Source: Welwitschia mirabilis (lineage: Eukaryota > Gnetophyta > Gnetopsida > Welwitschiales). Taken from it: DNA of 30,004 nucleotides. Both the position numbers and the translations under genes were made by a program. The stretch is from positions 103,807,074-103,837,077 of the forward strand of contig JBOZIK010000001.1 in the NCBI GenBank assembly GCA_051453625.1, written 5' to 3'. Below the pieces are notes generated by a model, which did not search any database, was not told where the DNA came from, and worked only from the letters and a program-made list of their open reading frames with translations. Position 1 is the first letter of the stretch, and every line of letters starts with the position of its first letter. Shown one piece after another: positions 11,303 through 21,525 of the stretch.

Positions 11303-11494
11303 GCTTATTTCAAAAATGCCAAAGAACATGAATCTTATAACTTATGCAAGCATCTTTTCCATGATTATTATTTATTGCTAAAATAAATTTTTGGCAAAAT
11401 GAGTAGTCATTGTTATGATCAAATATTAAATGCACCTAGTAGTTAGGCAAAGTAATCATTAGGGGTTATGGAATCGTAACTGCTTTCCCAAAGA

Positions 11495-11537
11495 AGTGTC
11501 TCTTCATATCTTGTTTAACATAGTGTCTCTTCATATC
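11495..11537 (+). repeat. 16-bp tandem repeat, period 27
   Basis: The word agtgtctcttcatatc occurs exactly at 11495-11510 and 11522-11537, just upstream of the TATA-like box. Short upstream tandem repeats are common in LTR U3 regions and can hold enhancer sites. Confidence 0.85.
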
Positions 11538-11553
11538 CCCTATATCTTCTTGT

Positions 11554-11561
11554 TATATATA
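11554..11561 (+). promoter_or_regulatory. TATA-box-like element in putative LTR
   Basis: Tatatata lies 17 bases after the tandem 16-bp words and is followed by a CT-rich stretch (cttccttctctttt), the usual look of a plant core promoter. In such AT-rich DNA a match alone is weak; the flanking order is what supports it. Confidence 0.35.
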
Positions 11562-12117
11562 GGACTTCCTTCTCTTTTATTGGTATGTTCTTGAAAAATC
11601 CTCTATTAGTGGATCTTGGCATCTTTGGATCTTGAAGATTTGAAAATGTTGGAGTTTTGGAAACATAGGAGTCTTGGAATCCTTAAAGTCTTAAAGTTTT
11701 CAGAAGACTAGAAATTTTGCATCATATTTTGGGTATGGTCCTTTATTTTTGCATCTTTATATGATCCTAGATTTATTTACATTCATGTCTGATTCGTTTA
11801 CTCTTACATCCTTTTTAAAATCTAGATAATTGTTCACATCTTATGAATTTACTACTTTCTTGTAAAATTCTGATATGTATTACTTGTCTATGAGCAGTTG
11901 TTTCTACTGCTTTCTTGATAGAACTTATAAAAGTTTGAAGTGCAACACTTGTTTAAACTAGTTTGAGATCCATGTGAGTGTGATTGTATTTCCAAATTTT
12001 ATTCTTGTATAACTTCATTCTTAATAGGAATTTATATGTTGTTAGAAATCTTTTTGTTGTAACTTGCATCTTCTTATGATATTTTATAGTCTTTAAATCT
12101 TATGGAAATGCAAATTT

Positions 12118-12350
12118 CACAAATCAGCAAATAAAGCAATGGAATGTGAGAATTCACAGATCGCTAAATGAGGTAGTGGGATTGATAGATCCACAAATTA
12201 CCGAATGAGACAGTGCACTTCATAGATCACTAAATGAGGAAGTGAATTATAAGAAACCCATAGATCGTCGAATGAGATAGTAGAATTGATAGATCCATAG
12301 ATTGTCAAATGAGGCAGTGGACTCCACAGATCCCTAAATGAGGCAGTGAA
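12118..12350 (+). repeat. Seven-unit tandem array with 104-bp higher-order period
   Basis: Seven copies of a core like CAYAGATCRCYAAATGAGG followed by YAGTG start near 12118, 12155, 12192, 12221, 12259, 12296 and 12325. The spacings are 37, 37, 29, 38, 37 and 29 bases, so three subunits form a repeat of about 104 bases that occurs twice, plus the last unit. Units 2 and 5 share gattgatagatcc-like ends and units 3 and 6 share the short form, confirming the higher order. Similar sequence on the minus strand at 24600-24660 keeps the 37-base spacing. Confidence 0.8.
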
Positions 12351-12650
12351 GGAAAAATATATATAAAAATTGATTAAAAACTAGTTATTATCATTTCATT
12401 TCCATAAGTCCATCATTTGAAATCTTAATCTTGTCTGATTTCTCTTGTGATTTAGGATTTTTTAACCTTTATATTTTCCTTACCTAGGCCATACTAGGAG
12501 TTGTGAAGATTTCATAGGTCTCACTTCATATTCTTGTGTTGAACATGTGGGAAACCTGGAGTACTTAAAAAGCGGAATTAACTTACCAAGAAGGACATAT
12601 TGAACTGAAGATCATTATTTTATTATCCATTCGTATTTGAAGACTATGTT

Positions 12651-13369
12651 GGAGTGGGTTGATAATTATAATTTCTCATATGAATCATTTATCTTCTAAG
12701 ATGTTGTAAATCATCTTTATAGACTTTGGATCTTGATATAGTCAATTCAAAATTTTGATGATATGTATCCATTCTTGAATCATTTTTTTTATGGAAAAAT
12801 GTGTAGTGTGATAGTTTGTTTTTATGCATCTTTTGCAAATTCTTGAAAACTTTTGTAGCTTCAATATAATGTTTGAAAAAATATATCTTTAATGGAGATT
12901 TTACATACACATACATATACATATATATGTGCATTCGTTAAAAGTAATAATTCAAGTATAATATACATATAAATACATAGAAATTATATAATTGGTTAAT
13001 TGCCTAATATATGAAGAGTGAAATATTAGATTTTACCCCTTCAAGATAAATTATCTTTCTTAAATAATTATATATTTCTTAGTATATATATTTTAAAGAT
13101 ATAAATAAAACATAAAAAGGGGTGCATGGGAAGATGTGAGAGAAAAAAGAAAAACATGTTATTTAAAGGGAAAACATTCTTTAATTGAGTCACCTTAATT
13201 TAAAATGATCACAAGAAAAAGAAAATAGAAACACTAGGCAAAACGTGCAAGAATTAAAGGTGGTATTCACACGAAGTAAGAAGCATTGATTTAGCACTAA
13301 GAGGGCGGTATATTTTTATTAAAGTTGCCTTACCTTATAAAATTTTGTTGAAAAATTAATAAGAAGAAG
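12651..13369. other. AT-rich intergenic sequence
   Basis: No gene seen. There is a short TA/CA-rich simple stretch at about 12903-12930 and AT-rich tracts to 13100. The phrase caccttaattta recurs at about 13190 and 13441, hinting that the following island and this stretch belong to one repeat-derived unit. Confidence 0.4.
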
Positions 13370-13900
13370 TCATTAACAAGGAGGGGCCGTGAGTGTTGAG
13401 CAACCGCTACTTAGGTTGAGTAGGCAGAATTCTCTTATAGCCACCTTAATTTATAATAAAGGGCATTTTATTATGATAAGAGGTTAAAGTGAAGGAGGGG
13501 AGTGCAAGAAAACCCATATGCGGTGTGGTCTGTACTCACTGCCTACATTCCCTCTTACTCAATAATAAATTAATAAACTTAGGTGAAATGGAGGCAGTGA
13601 AAGCATTTATGGAATTCATTTCTATAGAAGTGGGGCAGACTTCATACCGCTGGTTGGGAAGTGTGGTGTGGAGAAGGAGCTGCACTGAGGAGGGCCTACA
13701 CAGGAGGTGCTGCATGGACATCTTATTATCATAGCAGCATGCACCTTAGACACACCGCTTTATAAAAATTATTATAGGCTCTCCTTTATAAAATCTTAAA
13801 GAGCGCTTGATGAAAAAAATAGCATGTGATCAGGCACCGAGCAAGCAATGTGTCAGCACTACTGGCCTCGTTATGAGAACTGCAACTACGATCCTTCGCC
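13370..13900. other. GC-richer island of unknown nature
   Basis: This stretch stands out from its surroundings by higher GC and by words such as ggaggggccgtgag and gaaggaggggagtgc. The phrase ctttataaaa recurs at about 13760, 13781 and 13935. An open frame at 13489-13734 needs a GTG start and resembles no protein family, and the reverse strand is also open, so I do not call a gene. It could be part of a non-autonomous transposon or the edge of a lost gene. Confidence 0.3.
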
Positions 13901-14723
13901 TTTAAAATTTCAACTTCCATTCATGTTTATAACACCTTTATAAAATATTAACCGCAAAAATAAAATATTACTTTTTTATAAATAAATATCATCTTTTATA
14001 TGCTGGAATTTGAAGTGCGTTAGATCACATGAAATTCCTAGTGTATTTTGAATAGTGGTCGTTTGATTAGAAGTATTAATTCTTATGACCTTTAACATAT
14101 AACTTTCTTCTTCCCATATTGTCGTTATAAAAATTACTAATTGGATAAAATTATCCTTTGATTAGATTAAACAACATACCTCATTCTTAAAGATAAATTA
14201 AAGTATAATTTATTAAAGATGCTTTGAGACAATTGCAGGCCAACCTAAGAAATGAATGCGTGAGTGACCAACATTAAGAATTTATTAGAATAATGTATTT
14301 AGTATGGCCACATTATTTCATAGAAAGCATAGTATTAAAATTTATAATTAATATAATGATAAACTTCCTTTTTTAGTGTTACCTTTAATTCAAATTCTAT
14401 TACATGACCCTCAACATTCTTTAGACATCTGATATTTATGACCTTTTATCACTCTTTTATTATAAATTGTGGTTCCCACTGAGTAACTTTCAAAGTTTTC
14501 ATATTGCTATTAATATTGATCATACTCTTGCATATTCTTGGTATAGTTGAGTGCACTTTACAAGCATTTAAATCTTAAAAACCTTGGCTCCGATATTACT
14601 TGCTAAATTAATAGACCCCTCTAGGCAAATTTCATGATCTCACTATTGTTGTCTTCTATGAAACAATCTAAATAACTTAAGTAATTCTTTAATGTTTTAA
14701 TTAAAATTGGATCTTATACAATT
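13901..14723. other. AT-rich intergenic sequence
   Basis: No gene, RNA or structured repeat that I can support. Confidence 0.4.
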
Positions 14724-14882
14724 ATATCATAGCAACATTTGAAGCTTTTAGTTTTAAAATATAAGTCTTACATTTTGGTATCAAAGCAGCAATATGAAGT
14801 TTTTAGGTGTAAAGATGGACATTACATTTTAGTATTAGAGCAAGTTGAAATTTTTGGATGTAGATTTTGAATATTACATTAT
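14724..14882 (+). repeat. Three degenerate tandem units carrying PBS-like words
   Basis: Three units of about 53 bases (14724-14776, 14777-14830, 14831-14882) each run from an xxtatYaRAGCA-like start through a tgaa..ttttt middle to a ttacatt end. The second begins with tggtatcaaagc (14776-14787), one mismatch from the tRNA-iMet primer binding site. The third begins with agtattagagc, a more decayed version. So the primer-binding segment of a retrotransposon seems to have been locally multiplied. Confidence 0.55.
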
Positions 14883-14979
14883 ATACCATATTTTCTACTA
14901 TAAAACTATAAAATGTTGATCATGAAACATATTATTTATTTTTATGAACTCTAAAGAAGAAGGAGAGGAATGCATAATA

Positions 14980-15240
14980 TGTAATAGGTATTAACAACAA
15001 CATTTTCTTCTACACTTTTCTTATGCTTGATCTCTAGTCCAAATTCTTGCAATACTAAAACCTATCTAATGAGTTTATCTTTGGATTCTTTCTTAGATAA
15101 TTAAGAGTAGAATGATTAGTTAAAAACATGATTTTTCATCTATAACATATGATCATGAGAATGATAAAATTCAAAGAGAAGAGATGAATGAATTTCATAT
15201 AGAAAATTTCATGTATAAAATGAATGACTTTCTAAAATGA
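14980..15240 (-). pseudogene. Ty3/gypsy RNase H relic
   Basis: On the minus strand, 15073-14985 reads LIR*VLVLQEFGLEIKHKK and then SVEENVVVN. This matches the end of the plant gypsy RNase H domain, whose consensus has a tryptophan at the stop, then LLQEF, an Ile-rich strand, K-x-G and an N-x-VAD segment. The codon TAG replaces the expected TGG. Just upstream, 15117-15090 reads TNHSTLNYL in a shifted frame, equivalent to the family's T-D-H-x-x-L-K-Y-L motif with the catalytic Asp changed to Asn. The enzyme would have removed the RNA of the replication hybrid. This piece is short, frameshifted and dead; the RT and integrase are not visible beside it. Confidence 0.6.
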
Positions 15241-15899
15241 ATTAAACGCATGCAAATAAATAATGGAACTCTTACCAAATTTATGTGGTTATCTAATTAG
15301 GGTAATTCATAGTTAGAGGGTAGAATTAAGCACATCTCTACAACTTGATACCTAGAAATATTTTATGATTTGAGGCTCACCATCCACCTAATAAGGATCG
15401 AAGTATAATGGAGTTATTCCTTAGAAGGTAAGTAACTTAACCCTTTAGGATCCAAACTGATAAACTAAAAAAGCATTATAACTTGAAATACTTTTAGGAT
15501 TTAAAATAGATAAGACTCTCAAGATGAGTATAAAACATAAAAATAAAATATGGATTTACAAAGATTCACAAATTATATTTCCAATTTTATGTGTAGGAAT
15601 ATAATTGAAGTAAGCTACAAAGAAGATAATATGAAGAATAATACTTGCTTAATTAATATTGAATCCTACAAGTAGTAACAGAAGCAAATCTATAGAGATT
15701 TTTAATTCTTTATTTTTCAAGTTATTGTAGAGATTTTTACTTTCATGAGTATTAAGCCTTATGTAGCTATAAAAAGAAACATCTCTAAATTACTCTATGC
15801 TAGGGTTTTATTCCTTTTGAGATTTTTATAAAAGTTTCCAAAATTCATTACTAAAAGGGTAACATGCAGAGATAGTTTGTTTTATAACACATAATGAAT
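15241..15899. other. AT-rich sequence, possibly more gypsy remnant
   Basis: The RT part of a minus-strand gypsy element would lie here, but I could not read it. No other gene or repeat is apparent. Confidence 0.3.
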
Positions 15900-16420
15900 A
15901 CATTTTATTTTTTCACTTTAAGTTAGAGTAGATATTTTTATAACTTTTAGATGGATCGAGCTATGTAGATGTCTTTACAATGTATAAACATCTTGAATCT
16001 AAAAGCAAACAAGCTTCGCTAATGATTTTTGTCAAAATCAGAATCTAAAAAACAAACTAAGATGTCTTTACATGAGAAAATGTTTAGAATCTAAATGAAT
16101 TATTTTTCAAAGAGTATAAGTCTTCAATTCTAGTAGATATCTTCTTTCATGCTTTGAAATATATATAGTTCTTCATCAAAAAAATCCTAAAAATCATGAA
16201 TCTCACTAAGAAATGATATTTAAACCAAACTTAAAAAACTCACTAGTTGATTTATAGACATCTCTATTTTGGTAGACATCTTCATATGCAGTAGATTTCT
16301 TTAGCTTCATAAACATCTTCTTTTAACTTGATTAAAATTTAAAATTCATTATCCCTATTTAGACATTGTTCTAATTTGATAATTTTGGCATATGAAAACT
16401 AAGTAGTTTAATAGTCTCTG
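15900..16420. repeat. LTR-like stretch with recurrent AGATGTCT / AGACATCT words
   Basis: The octamer agatgtct occurs at 15967-15974 and 16060-16067. Its complement agacatct occurs at about 16257 and 16274, and near versions (agatatctt, aacatcttc) fill the gaps. The same words mark 21100-21390, next to the copia pol relic. This suggests remnants of one LTR family, but no LTR ends are seen. Confidence 0.35.
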
Positions 16421-16689
16421 CCTTTTTGATGATGTTTAGAACTTAACAATTCATTAGAGGCACCAATTCTCATGTAGTGAAGAGAAAAAATGTTTTAACT
16501 TGAAAAAGAATGACATAATTACATCAGAACAAAATGAGCATTAATTAAAGGTAAAGGTATTAAATATGTAATACAAGCAATTATGATGAAGTGCAATGTA
16601 AACAACAATGCAAATTATGATAATGCTAATGTAAGTGATGAAAAATGAATGTATAATGAGGAATGAGTAGTATGTTGTCCAACACAACA

Positions 16690-17620
16690 CGTCTACAACA
16701 AGCATGAAGATATGTCCTCAATCAATTCTCTATAATTTTCTACATATCCCACTGTTTGGAACATCATAAGACACTAATCACTAGGAGATTCATCATTATT
16801 AAACTTCTTTATGTATGCATGTTCATCTTTGTTAGTTTTATAAATGTCACCATAGTACTTAGATGAAGATTCTTAATAACCATTATATGATAATATCTAT
16901 TGCTATGAACTAGAACTAGGTGGATGCCACCTTATGTTTTCTCCCTAAGTAAAAGTCTATGAAACCGAGTAATGCTTCCTGGTGTATGTAAATGATGTGA
17001 TAGAGGTACAAAAGAAGCTAGATGTTTTAACTTGGATAAAGTCCTAAGTTTTAGCTAGTAAATTCATTGAAGCTAGTAGAATATGTGGTAGTGAATTATT
17101 AGATGTCTTTGGTGTTTTTTTTCATATCCTAAGCTTGATGCAATAGTGAGCTCTAAAAGGAACATCATATTTACTATAGGAATTCTATATCTGTTGTTAT
17201 GCCTCATGTATCTCCTCCTATATGGTGTACTTCTATTGTTATGCAGAATCATCTTGACACCTTAAAACATAGTCTATTTCTCTTGGAGATTGTTCCTACT
17301 ATACATTAGACCCATCTCCACTATCATAACCATCATTGCTATTAGTATAAATAGGACTTTCCATATCCTTTAAGTCTGATAGAGGTTTCTATTCCTCACT
17401 AGCTACTTCATATGTATAACTATCTTGTTTTTTTCATAACACATAGGACGTTCTATCCAATGTTGCCTAATGATTTAGTAATTATTTTTAGAACTTTCTT
17501 AACTAAGGATAAAACTTATTCTCTAACTAGTTTAATATGCTTAAGAGTTGATTTATATGAGTTAGTACTTACACCTTTGGATTTTGGTCCCTTTTATTTT
17601 CACTAAAATCTAATAATGAC
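16690..17620 (-). pseudogene. Unassigned decayed coding region, low-complexity
   Basis: Read on the minus strand from about 17420 to 16690 in segments, the translation has long sensible runs interrupted mainly by TAG and TAA: SDLKDMESPIYTNSNDGYDS then GDGSNV, later SPREIDYVLRCQDDS, and KYYGDIYKTNKDEHAYIKKF then NNDESPSD. It is rich in Ser, Asp, Gln and Tyr, like a disordered tail. Such acidic, Gln/Tyr-rich ends occur in plant hAT-type transposases, and a piece near 17650-17700 (SSASIVFSTINIIRSKMS) faintly recalls the hAT dimerisation region. The match is too weak for a firm call, and it may be a host gene tail. Confidence 0.35.
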
Positions 17621-18120
17621 ATTTTAGATCTAATTATATTGATAGTAGAAAATACTATGCTAGCACTTGAAATGAGAATACTAATTAAGAATGGATACTT
17701 AAAATTTTGTGCATGAAGATACTTTGAAATCATATCTTTATAGCTAACATATTCAATATCTATACGAATAATAGCTAGTAATAAGTAAACAACATAATTT
17801 TGCATTATGGTATAATAACTCTAACTTCCACCTCTTACAAGAATATTATAAAATACTATTAAGCTCAAGGTAAATGCATCAAGCATCGTTTCATTATGCT
17901 NNNNNNNNNNGATACACCAGGTTGGCCAAAAATTCAAGTTCTAAGATGTGTATGAGAAACTCTAATAGCTTTGCATGTAAAGATACTATTAACATTCCCC
18001 CAGAAGTCATTTTCATATTTATGCCATTAAGGTTACATCTTACTTTGCTTTTTTCTCCCATAGTTGTTAAGATTTAACTCATCCTCTTACCTATTCACAA
18101 GATCAAGTCTAGTAATACAA
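17621..18120. other. AT-rich sequence with a 10-N gap at 17901-17910
   Basis: Open frames here (minus 17569-17805, plus 17874-18077 across the gap) show no recognised motif. The minus one may belong to the unassigned relic just described. The 10-N run is a placeholder gap. Confidence 0.35.
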
Positions 18121-18124
18121 CTCA

Positions 18125-18151
18125 CTAGCATGCTAGTTGGGCCTAGCATGC
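18125..18151. repeat. 12-bp perfect palindrome with adjacent half copy
   Basis: Ctagcatgctag at 18125-18136 is its own reverse complement, and ctagcatgc recurs at 18143-18151 after a ttgggc spacer. No function can be assigned; it may be a small hairpin end of a decayed element. Confidence 0.6.
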
Positions 18152-19236
18152 CCCACTCTTTTTTTTCCTTTAAAAACCTAAAAGGGCAAGGTTATGTTTT
18201 GGAGTACATCACCATGTGAAAGCTAGAAGTGGTACATGGTAGGTATTTTTGGAAAGCTTGATTTTTGATATAAAACAAAGTCCATGTGATTAAAGTTGAT
18301 CCTTAAAGAAAATTACAGATCAAATCCTTGTATGAACTTAGATATCTGCATTCACACTAACTCCTTACCTGATATATTCTTTACACATATCTTGCCTCAC
18401 CCAACCTACCTAATTATTTACCCTTGTTTGTTAATTAAGTTTACACTATTTTCCATTATCTTTATCACCCTTTGGCCTATATACCATTTTGCTTGGACTT
18501 CTACAATAATCATATCTCGGAGAAGGAATTCTTTTAGTTTTGTAAAATAGATGTAGATACAGAAATGCCCATGAGACGCTAAGGTGAAGCAATTGGATAA
18601 TGCTGATTCATCTCAATGGAAATACTTCCCTCCTTTATTTGATTATGCGAAATCATAATGAATGCTAGACTAAAAGTAACCCTCTTCTTTGTTTACAAAA
18701 ATTTTGGTGTGGAATCTCAACTTCATTGATTAGAAGATATTTGAATTTCAGAGCGAATTGCTAAAGATTTTGAAATCAATCCAAAGTCCATAATCAAATT
18801 GTGCAACTGTTGTCTGCAAAAGTGAAGTTACAACTTTCTATTAAATTAAGAAACTCTTAATCTAATTAAGGTTTGTGGATCATTCTTTTTGATTTTGTGA
18901 TGGTTAAGAACAATCATAAAGTGATATGTATCAGCTCTTATTTGGGAGATTCTCATTGCCGTTTGAAGCCATTTCATAAGACGCTCATGGACTTCATGCT
19001 CGGAATGTCACTATGGAGACCTTCTTCACCTTTTTTGAGGGATCTCTTCTATTTCATAAGATTTCTAGAACGGCTTAACTATGAGGAAATCTGAAAATCT
19101 GTTCCCTTTGCTTAGGAAAACTGTTTGTTTAAGGGTTTTATTTTTCTGGAACAGCAAGTAAATAACAGAACAATATTTATATCATAATGTTGCTTTGAAG
19201 GCCATAATCTTAACTCAAAGATTGTAATTTGGTTGA
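18152..19236. other. Non-coding sequence upstream of the CCCH pseudogene
   Basis: An 84-codon hydrophobic open frame at 18296-18550 has no recognisable motif. From about 18860 the sequence becomes less AT-rich and could be the former 5' region or an upstream exon of the zinc-finger gene. I cannot identify exon borders. Confidence 0.3.
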
Positions 19237-19800
19237 ATGAACGACAACCTTTGCCACAGAAATGTGGAAATTTGTAAAGATTCAATGGAGTATGCGCATA
19301 GTGGATCAAAGTCTAGGGTATATCGAGATGGGTATTCGAGTGACACAAGAAATGAACAGATGTGGGTCACAGATGATGACTATGATCAAGCTTCATATCA
19401 GAGATACAGACAATCCAATGGAGTTTGGATTGGTGGAATGGATTCCAGGTGGAATTGGACTACATCTGAACTGCTGCAAAAAAAATCCAAGGGTTTACAT
19501 TCAGATTCCCCAGGAAATAATGAAGGATCTTCATTTGGTGGAGGCAGTGCCAAGGAAACTACTTGGATGTTCTTGAAGACCAAACCCTATTGCAAATGTA
19601 GGCAAGGTATTTTTCCTGACACTCACAATTGCAACTTTGCTCATAAAATCAAGGAGCTCCGAAAGCCACTCCCAAATTGGCAAAAGATTGTTGCACAACA
19701 TGAAGGAGACTGAGTCCAGTGAAACAGGAGAACAAAGAATTCAATTCCATAGAACTGAGATGCATTAGAAGCGAAGTTCTAGAACAAGAAAACATTGTGC
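19237..19800 (+). pseudogene. CCCH zinc-finger protein pseudogene (plant C3H12/C3H56-like)
   Basis: The open frame 19237-19713 (158 codons) has the plan of plant CCCH RNA-binding proteins: a GYSSDTRNEQMWVTDDDY segment (residues 32-49), a variable linker, the finger region KTKPYCKC...NCNFAH, and the hallmark LRKPLPNWQKIVAQHE. In the family the finger is C-x7-C-x5-C-x3-H. Here the second Cys is Phe and one residue is missing, so zinc binding should fail. A TGA follows at 19711-19713, but the next frame continues the family pattern with SSETGEQRIQF and, after a TAG, KRSSRTRKHC, which reaches the first Cys of the expected second finger. After that homology is lost. So the gene carries a lost ligand, a frameshift, a stop and a truncation. 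The start is uncertain; Met at 19285 (MEYAHSGSKS) is an alternative. Confidence 0.75.
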
Positions 19801-20699
19801 CATTTTTTTTCTGTTTTTAAGAATCTGAATTTTGAATGTTAAAAACTAGCTCCAAATAAAGAATCAAGAATCTGTGACTTATTTGTAAAAAGTATCCAAA
19901 TCTAGAAATGGAGGATCTCCACCTCTTCTAAAGATATCCTTTTACTTATATAAGTCCATGATTATGAAGAAGAATGTGAGGGAGTGAGTGTAAAGCAAAA
20001 GAAGAGTTATTGAGCAATGAAAAGTATTGATTGCCAATGAATTAGTAAATTGTTCTACCACTGCTATTGCCCAGAAATCTAGTTACCAGAAGCTGCCCAA
20101 CAAGTGTTGTTCCATCATCTTTGCCACTGAATCCTAATCTCTCTGAATTTCGTCACCACAGAGTAGCATCGAGGTTCTATATTTTTGTAATGTGCAATTT
20201 TCACATTAATAAACTCTTGATTGCTCAATTGTATGGCATTGTTTCGTGGGCCTATCAATTTCTGCAACTAATTATTATTTTTGGTTTTTGTTATCATTGA
20301 AACTTGCTTACATCTATTTTAATATCAAATGGCCTTGTGGTTTGGGTTTGATCTGCACTTCTTAGGTTTATTTAAACCTTCATATACTTTAAATGTTACA
20401 AAAATATAACTATGAAATATTTGCTATATTTATTCCAAGAATATCATTTATAAATTAAGGACTAATGTGAAGGATGCTTCCACTTACTTTCATTTTAAAG
20501 ATGCCTACACTGTCATCCATTTCATGGGTGTTGTAATAGAACTCATAAACGATCTAATTAGGAATAGTTTGAGTAATATTATCTAATTTATACCACTTAA
20601 TATGCTCAAAATAGTAATGGATTTCTTTCTGATTAGTTGGCTTAAAACCAAGAGTCCTTTCTATTTCTACATTAACTACTTGTCAATTTACCTCCCTCT
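19801..20699. other. Sequence downstream of the CCCH pseudogene
   Basis: The 3' part of the gene, including the rest of finger two, is not readable. The stretch to about 20200 is somewhat less AT-rich, with no clear exon. A small open frame at 20067-20300 has no motif. Confidence 0.35.
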
Positions 20700-21525
20700 T
20701 TTCTACATTTAGATTGATGAAAGAAGGGTTATTTCTTTGTTATTGAGAAATTCGTTTTTCTCTCTCTACCCTAAAAGCCTTTGGAATTAGAAGTATCCTT
20801 AGTGCAATTTGTTCAAGAAGAGAATGAGAAAACACTAAAGGATAAATCGAAAAACTGAACTTAAATAATGAAGAATCCTTTCAAGTGAATAAAAAGCTTT
20901 AGATAGGAGGTAGAAGACATTTTCTAATGGCTGAACTTGTATGTTAGATGGCTTAAGAAGCTCAAATGAGAGATGTCTAAATTATGTGAATGATAAAATG
21001 ATGTGAAGAAAGAAGGGTTTGTCCTTTAAATATGTTTTAACCCTAACTATTTTCTTTTTCCTATTTTATATTACCTAGATTGTAAACATATTCAAAGTCA
21101 AAGACATCTAAAATGTGATTTAGAGATATCTATAACATGGGAAACATCTACATTAAAATTATCTTAAAGAATAAAAGTCTTTATGGGAGATTTCTATGAA
21201 ATGGGAAGGTATCTACACCCAAAGTACATAGCAAATGTAAAAATTTAGTCATGTAACTATCATGAGATGTCTTAATTAAGAAGAGACAAAAAAATCTAAA
21301 TTTTGTAGTAGACATCTACAATAATATAAAATGTTTAGGACATGTAGAGATATTTGCTATACAAGAGATTTCTATATAAAAACTACCTAGAAAATTACAA
21401 TATGGTGCATATGCATGATGAACATAACAATAATACCTAATAGCTATAGACAATAAAAAAATAATAGAATTAAGATGCTAGAGTTGAGAAGAGCCATGTA
21501 TCTCTAAGTCATGTATTTCTGCATA
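20700..21525 (-). mobile_element. Putative 3' LTR of the minus-strand copia relic
   Basis: It lies immediately downstream of the copia pol relic on the same strand, where the 3' LTR belongs. On the minus strand it contains repeated agatgtct-like words (complements at 21102-21109 and 21310-21317), then a TATA-like tatttaaa (21025-21032), then a CT-rich leader-like region around 20830-20760. I cannot mark the ends or a polypurine tract with certainty. Confidence 0.4.
21025..21032 (-). promoter_or_regulatory. TATA-box-like element of the putative copia LTR
   Basis: On the minus strand tatttaaa is followed by aggacaaacccttctttcttc, a plausible core promoter and start region. It lies downstream of the repeated U3-like words. 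The context supports it more than the motif itself does. Confidence 0.35.

Larger units (their letters stand above)
9222..11440. other. AT-rich sequence, likely eroded transposon interior
   Basis: I find no readable protein. The stretch follows a primer binding site and may be the remains of an element. The only organised signal is the direct repeat at 10371-10430. Confidence 0.35.
11441..12650 (+). mobile_element. LTR-like sequence, plus strand, boundaries unknown
   Basis: The stretch has the architecture of a plant LTR or leader: a TATA box (tatatat, 11554-11560) followed by a pyrimidine-rich start region, repeated words such as tcttgga and agtctt at 11600-11710, and then a tandem array at 12118-12350. 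A diverged piece of the same array lies inverted at 24600-24660, as expected of a dispersed element. I see neither a matching second LTR nor a primer binding site, so this may be a solo LTR or an old fragment. Confidence 0.35.

Noticed and set aside
12118-12350. CRISPR-like spaced repeat
   Set aside because: The 29-38 base units are contiguous degenerate tandem repeats without unique spacers, in plant DNA.
13489-13734. 81-codon frame in the GC-richer island
   Set aside because: Needs a GTG start, shows no family texture, and the reverse strand is equally open.
18296-18550. 84-codon hydrophobic open frame
   Set aside because: Hydrophobic frames arise easily in T-rich DNA; no motif, no homologue recognised, no splice or promoter context.
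19398-19583. Overlapping frames on both strands inside the CCCH pseudogene
   Set aside because: They are shadows of the zinc-finger reading frame, which alone shows family motifs.
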